Part shown: positions 31,252-34,994 of the stretch, in pieces
How positions within the stretch are numbered: the first letter of the stretch is position 1
Layout: every line of letters starts with the position of its first letter
Assembly (NCBI RefSeq): GCF_000414115.1
Contig: NZ_AOPZ01000232.1
Location: forward strand, 1 to 34,994
Source: Streptomyces aurantiacus JA 4570
GTDB lineage: Bacteria; Actinomycetota; Actinomycetes; Streptomycetales; Streptomycetaceae
DNA: 34,994 nt
Direction of reading: 5' to 3'
Translations under genes and position numbers: made by a program
The notes under the pieces: generated by a model
The model's input: only the letters and a program-made list of their open reading frames with translations
Database searches by the model: none
Told to the model about the DNA's origin: nothing

Positions 31252-32226
31252 TCAGTTCGCGGCGCGGCCCGCGGCGATCTGCCGGGACATGATCGTCGTC
31301 AGTTCGTACGCGGTGTGGGAGGCGGCCACGGCCGTGATCTCGGCGTGGTCGTAGGCGGGGGCGACCTCCACGACGTCGGCGGAGACGAGGTTGCAGGAGG
31401 AGAGCCCGCGCAGGATCTCCAGGAGCTCGCGGGAGGTCATGCCACCGGCCTCCGGCGTGCCCGTGCCCGGCGCGTGGGCCGGGTCCAGGCAGTCGATGTC
31501 GATGGAGATGTACAGCGGGCGGTCGCCGATGCGCTGGCGGAGCTGGTCGGCGACCTCGTCCGCGCCGCGGCGGTAGATGTCCGCCGAGGTGACGATGCCG
31601 AAGCCCATCTTCTCGTCGTCGGTGAGGTCCTGGCGGCCGTACAGCGGGCCGCGCGTGCCGACGTGCGAGAGCGCCTCGGTGTCGAGGATGCCCTCCTCCA
31701 CGGCCCGGCGGAACGGGGTGCCGTGTGTGTACTCCGCCCCGAAGTACGTGTCCCACGTGTCCAGGTGCGCGTCGAAGTGCAGCAGCGCGACCGGGCCGTG
31801 CTTCTTCGCCATCGACCGCAGCAGCGGCAGCGCGATGGTGTGGTCGCCGCCCAGCGTCATCATCCGGGCGCCGGTCGCGAGCAGGTCGTCGGCCGCCGCC
31901 TCGATCGTCTCCACGGCCTCGTTGATGTTGAACGGGTTCGCGGCGATGTCGCCGGCGTCGGCGACCTGGGCCAGCGCGAAGGGGGAGGCGTCCTGGGCCG
32001 GGTTGTACGGGCGCAGCAGCCGGGACGCCTCGCGGATCGCGTTGCCGCCGAAGCGGGCGCCCGGGCGGTACGACACGCCCGTGTCGAAGGGGACCCCGAC
32101 GACGGCGATGTCCGTCCTGCCCACCTCGTCGAGGCGGGGGAGCCGGGCGAACGTCGCGGGGCCCGCGTAGCGCGGGACGCGCGAGGAGTCGACGGGGCCG
32201 CGGGGCTCGTTCGGGACGGTGGTCAT
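31252..32226 (-). CDS. Ureohydrolase (agmatinase/guanidinobutyrase family)
   Basis: A 324-aa binuclear-manganese hydrolase that removes urea from a guanidino compound. All metal motifs are present: GGDHT (126-130), HFDAHLDTWD (150-159, ligands Asp152, His154, Asp156) and SIDIDCLDPAHAPGTGTPE (from 241, ligands Asp243 and Asp245). HGTPFRRAVEEG is typical of agmatinase and guanidinobutyrase. Which substrate is used cannot be decided here; the adjacent TPP enzyme and symporter favour 4-guanidinobutyrate or a related acid over agmatine, by inference. ATG 32226 has AGGAGG 9 nt upstream; the frame extends further but into a repeat. Confidence 0.9.
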   Translation of the reverse strand: MTTVPNEPRGPVDSSRVPRYAGPATFARLPRLDEVGRTDIAVVGVPFDTGVSYRPGARFGGNAIREASRLLRPYNPAQDASPFALAQVADAGDIAANPFNINEAVETIEAAADDLLATGARMMTLGGDHTIALPLLRSMAKKHGPVALLHFDAHLDTWDTYFGAEYTHGTPFRRAVEEGILDTEALSHVGTRGPLYGRQDLTDDEKMGFGIVTSADIYRRGADEVADQLRQRIGDRPLYISIDIDCLDPAHAPGTGTPEAGGMTSRELLEILRGLSSCNLVSADVVEVAPAYDHAEITAVAASHTAYELTTIMSRQIAAGRAAN

Positions 32227-32284
32227 GGTCGGGTTCCTCCTGGTGGTGCATGTCTTACGTGGTCGGGTGTGGCGCGATGGCGGG

Positions 32285-32377
32285 CCCTGCCGGGGGCTCC
32301 CCAAGCCCGCCCCTTCCCGAAACTGGGGCTCCGGCGGAGCGGCGATCAGCGGGGGTCCAGGGGGCGGCAGCCCCCGG
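32285..32377. repeat. Second copy of a dispersed intergenic repeat
   Basis: Closely matches 22243-22327, sharing for example CCGCCCCTTCCCGAAACTGG and GCGGGGGTCCAGGGGGCGG, with a short insertion. Its left part (32310-32330) pairs imperfectly with 32369-32391, giving a long hairpin. It lies after the symporter stop and before the ureohydrolase, so it should act as a transcription barrier between them. Confidence 0.75.
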
Positions 32378-32406
32378 TTTCTGGGAAGGGGTGGTTCGGG
32401 GACTCT

Positions 32407-33876
32407 TCATGCGGCCACCGAAGCCTCCGGTGCCGTCGGCTCGGGGCTGCGGCCAGCGACCCGCTCGCGCCAAGCGGAAAGCACGACCGGATCCGTCGGC
32501 GGCGTGGCCAGCGACACGGCCACGTACACCACGAGCGAGGTCAACAGCCCATAATAGATGGGCTCGTTGGCGAGGATGCCGTACCACCACATGAGCCCGA
32601 TGACCGAACCCCCGCCCGCCACGACCGCGGAGAGCGCCCCCGCGGCGGTCCCCCGCCGCCACAGCAACCCGCCCAGAATGGGCACAAGGAGCCCGCCCAC
32701 CAGCAGGTTGTACGCGACGGTCAGCGCCTGGACGACGTCATTGAGGGCGATGGACACGCCGATGACGGCGACGCCCATGACGAGGATGAAGAGGCGGTTG
32801 CCCTTCACCTCGTCGTGCGGCTCCCCCGCGTCGGCGCCCGCGCGCACAGCGCCCCGCACCCGCGCCCAGATGTCGTTGTTGGCCACCGTCGCGCAGGCGA
32901 TGAGCGCCCCGGACGAGGTGGACATCACGGCGGCAAGGGCGGCGGCGAGCACCAACCCCCGTACGCCCATGGGCAGTTCGTCCTTGACGATGGTGGCGAA
33001 GGCGGCGTCCGCGCTGGGCAGCTTGGGGTACATGACCTTGGCGGCGGTGCCGATGACGGCACCGGCGAGCGCGTACACGAGGCAGTACGTACCGGCGACG
33101 GTCCCCCCGTACCGCGCGACCTTGTCGCTGCGCGCGGTGAAGACGCGCTGCCAGATGTCCTGCCCGATGAGCATGCCGAACGTATAGATCAGGACGTACG
33201 TGAAGATCGTCTCGCCGCCGATGCCGAGCGGCGCGAAGTACTCGTCGGGCAGCTTGTCGCGCATCTCGCCGAAGCCGCCGGCCTTGACGACGGCGATGGG
33301 CAGGAGAAGGAGCAGCACGCCGACCGTCTTGACGACGAACTGCACCATGTCGGTGAGCGTGATGGACCACATGCCGCCGAGCGTGGAGTAGGCGACGACG
33401 ATGGAGCCGCCGATGACGATGGCGAGCGTGCGGTTCATGTCGAAGAGGACGTCGAAGATGGTGGCGTACGCGATGGTCGAAGTGACCGCGAGCATCAGCG
33501 TGTACGCCCACATGACGACGCCGGAGAGGACGCCCGCGCGGCCGCCGTAGCGCAGGTCGAGCATCTCGGAGACCGTGTACACCTTCAGGCGGGCGATGCG
33601 GGCCGAGAAGAAGACCGACAGGGCGAGCAGGCCGAGGCCGATCGTGAACACCATCCACGCGCCGGACAGGCCGTGGGTGTAGCCGAGGCCGACGCCGCCG
33701 ATGGTGGAGGCGCCGCCGAGGACGATCGCGGCCATCGTGCCGGAGTACATCCAGGGACCGAGGCGGCGGCCCGCGACGAGGAACTCACTCTTGGACTTGG
33801 CGCGGCGCATGCCCCACCAGCCCATGGCCAGCATCCCGGCGAGATAGACCACGATCACTGTGTAGTCGACGGCCAT
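32407..33876 (-). CDS. Sodium:solute symporter
   Basis: A 489-aa membrane protein of the SSS family with about 13 hydrophobic helices. It starts MAVDYTVIVVYLAGMLAMGW and has SEFLVAGRRLGPW, GGASTIGGVGLGYTHG (Na+/substrate region) and the family signature near AAALAAVMSTSSGALIACATV. It imports an organic solute with Na+. Relatives carry urea, polyamines, proline or carboxylates. The neighbours suggest a guanidino acid or polyamine-related compound. ATG 33876 has AAGGAGG 7 nt upstream. It diverges from a PucR regulator and is followed by the ureohydrolase 180 nt downstream. Confidence 0.88.
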   Translation of the reverse strand: MAVDYTVIVVYLAGMLAMGWWGMRRAKSKSEFLVAGRRLGPWMYSGTMAAIVLGGASTIGGVGLGYTHGLSGAWMVFTIGLGLLALSVFFSARIARLKVYTVSEMLDLRYGGRAGVLSGVVMWAYTLMLAVTSTIAYATIFDVLFDMNRTLAIVIGGSIVVAYSTLGGMWSITLTDMVQFVVKTVGVLLLLLPIAVVKAGGFGEMRDKLPDEYFAPLGIGGETIFTYVLIYTFGMLIGQDIWQRVFTARSDKVARYGGTVAGTYCLVYALAGAVIGTAAKVMYPKLPSADAAFATIVKDELPMGVRGLVLAAALAAVMSTSSGALIACATVANNDIWARVRGAVRAGADAGEPHDEVKGNRLFILVMGVAVIGVSIALNDVVQALTVAYNLLVGGLLVPILGGLLWRRGTAAGALSAVVAGGGSVIGLMWWYGILANEPIYYGLLTSLVVYVAVSLATPPTDPVVLSAWRERVAGRSPEPTAPEASVAA

Positions 33877-34010
33877 AAAGGGGCCTCCTTGCGCGCTCGG
33901 TCAGTGGCGTGTCGTGCGGGTGGAGTGCTGCGATGACCGGCCGCGGGGACATCCGCCCGTACCCGAGGCGCCGGTCGGCACGACCCTAGGTGGCCGGAAA
34001 GCGACGCTGA

Positions 34011-34029
34011 AGTGTACGTTTCCTACACT
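34011..34029. promoter_or_regulatory. Operator-like palindrome AGTGTA-N7-TACACT
   Basis: Perfect 6-bp arms (34011-34016, 34024-34029) lie between the divergent symporter and PucR genes, 28 nt before the PucR start. It is a strong candidate for the PucR binding site controlling both directions. Confidence 0.6.
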
Positions 34030-34057
34030 CTCCGAGCCGCGGATGGAGGAAGTGTCC

Positions 34058-34994
34058 ATGGTCCCGCACCGCGACGCCCCAGCGGCCGCACCGCCCACCC
34101 CGCCCGTCCCGCTGACCGCCCTCCTTGCCCGTGAGGAGCTCGGCCTGCGGCAGATCGCGGGCCCGGACGCGGCGGGGACCGGCGCCGTCGTGCACTGGGT
34201 GCACACCTCGGAGATGGCCGATCCGTATCCGTATCTGCTGGGCGGCGAGCTGCTGCTCACGGCCGGGGTGCACGTCCCGGCGACGGACGCGGACGCCCAC
34301 CTGGACGGCTATGTGGCCCGCATCGTCGCAGCGGGCGGTGCCGCCCTGGGCTTCGGCGTGGCCCCGGTGCACGACACGGTGCCGCGGGCGCTGGCCGACG
34401 CCTGCGACCGGCACGGCCTCCCCCTCCTCGAAGTGCCGCCGCGCACCACGTTCAGCGGGATCGCCCGCGCGGTGTGGCAGCTCATGGCCGAGGCCCGGCA
34501 CGCCGAACTCCGCCGCGTCACCCAGGCCCAGCAGGGCCTCGCGGCCGCGGCGGCCCGCCCGGACCCGGTCCCGGCCCTGCTCCGGCAGCTGGCGTCACGG
34601 CTGGGCGGGTACGCGGCGCTGTACGGGCCCGACGGCAACCCCGCCCAGTCGGCGGGGGCGGAGCCGGGGCAGGAGGCCCTGGCGGGGCTGGTCCGGCTGG
34701 CCGGGGTGGTGAACCCGGCCGGGCGCGGCGCCGGAGGAGGCGCGGAGGGCCACTCCCCGCGCCCCGCCCCCGCCTCCGCCACCGACACCGTCTCCGGGAC
34801 CCACCTCGCGGCCTACGCCCTCGCCGGGGCGCACGGGCTCGCGCTCGGGGTCGCCACCCGGCAGCGGGAGGCCTGCGCCTCCTGCTCGGCGCCGCCCCCG
34901 CGGACGTGGCCCCGCTGCTCGGCGCCGACCGGTGGACCGTGGTGCACGCGCGCGTGCGCCACGGCGACCGCGACCGGGCGCCGTCCACCCCGGC
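34058..34994 (+). CDS. PucR-family regulator, partial, with apparent 1-nt frameshift
   Basis: The N-terminal PucR domain is clear: LGLRQIAGPDAAGTGAVVHW, VHTSEMADPYPYLLGGELLLTAGV and ADACDRHGLPLLEVP. PucR proteins activate purine or amine catabolism genes. ATG 34058 has GGAGG (34045-34049) 8 nt upstream. The good frame runs to about 34867 (LALGVATRQR). After that it turns into Cys/Arg/Pro-rich nonsense, while the frame shifted by two bases gives LRLLLGAAPADVAPLLGADR, a normal continuation. One extra G in the run at 34866-34868 would restore it. The C-terminal helix-turn-helix lies beyond the window. Divergence from the symporter suggests it regulates the symporter/ureohydrolase/TPP genes. Confidence 0.8.
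   Translation, partial: MVPHRDAPAAAPPTPPVPLTALLAREELGLRQIAGPDAAGTGAVVHWVHTSEMADPYPYLLGGELLLTAGVHVPATDADAHLDGYVARIVAAGGAALGFGVAPVHDTVPRALADACDRHGLPLLEVPPRTTFSGIARAVWQLMAEARHAELRRVTQAQQGLAAAAARPDPVPALLRQLASRLGGYAALYGPDGNPAQSAGAEPGQEALAGLVRLAGVVNPAGRGAGGGAEGHSPRPAPASATDTVSGTHLAAYALAGAHGLALGVATRQREACASCSAPPPRTWPRCSAPTGGPWCTRACATATATGRRPPR

Noticed and set aside
30925..33936. A 1003-codon plus-strand frame opposite the ureohydrolase and symporter
   Set aside because: It is antisense to proteins with complete catalytic or transporter motifs, and its composition is Asp/Val/Arg/Gly-rich without structure.
1..34994. Secondary-metabolite cluster, prophage or integrative element
   Set aside because: No polyketide, peptide or terpene synthase, no integrase, transposase, phage structural gene, tRNA or attachment repeat was found.

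Overview
The window is chromosomal DNA of a high-GC actinomycete, almost certainly Streptomyces or a close relative. The evidence is the very GC-rich third codon positions, frequent GTG starts, many 4-nt ATGA/GTGA gene overlaps, Streptomyces-type regulators (LacI, DUF5753 XRE, PucR), and intergenic sequences that resemble repeats scattered through Streptomyces genomes. I see no rRNA, tRNA, CRISPR array, insertion sequence, phage gene or secondary-metabolite core gene.

Layout, left to right. (1) 1-6433: a complete D-ribose operon, rbsR-rbsA-rbsCB-rbsK-rbsD, behind two phased LacI-type boxes and closed by a strong hairpin; its permease and binding protein are fused. (2) 6573-10917: a three-gene minus-strand cluster (Gfo/Idh/MocA oxidoreductase, DUF993 aldolase-like protein, TIM-barrel sugar isomerase) divergent from a LacI regulator, with a LacI-type operator between them. 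It looks like a catabolic route for an oxidised sugar of unknown identity. (3) 10970-13367: small conserved proteins and an XRE/DUF5753 regulator; the DUF6879 gene beside it is broken by a 23-bp tandem duplication. (4) 13620-16563: a Tat-exported beta-propeller protein, a MarR-GNAT fusion and a second TIM-barrel isomerase. (5) 16567-19379: an EamA exporter co-transcribed with a regulator carrying two MerR domains, divergent from a LysR regulator. (6) 19700-24314: a GH3 beta-N-acetylglucosaminidase, a lipoprotein made of two related halves, a secreted S37 peptidase and a small secreted Cys protein. (7) 24427-29340: a giant fused ABC exporter and a class A beta-lactamase-like serine hydrolase. 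(8) 29451-34994: a TPP-dependent decarboxylase-like enzyme, an agmatinase/guanidinobutyrase-family ureohydrolase and a sodium:solute symporter, divergent from a PucR regulator that runs off the window and carries an apparent 1-nt frameshift.

Themes: most blocks pair a local regulator with a catabolic or transport unit, so this is a nutrient-acquisition and cell-wall-turnover region. The least explained parts are the oxidoreductase/DUF993/isomerase cluster, the DUF6879-XRE cassette and the TPP enzyme/ureohydrolase/symporter set, for which I propose guanidino-compound catabolism. Gene calls rest on reading the translations and motifs; no database search was possible.
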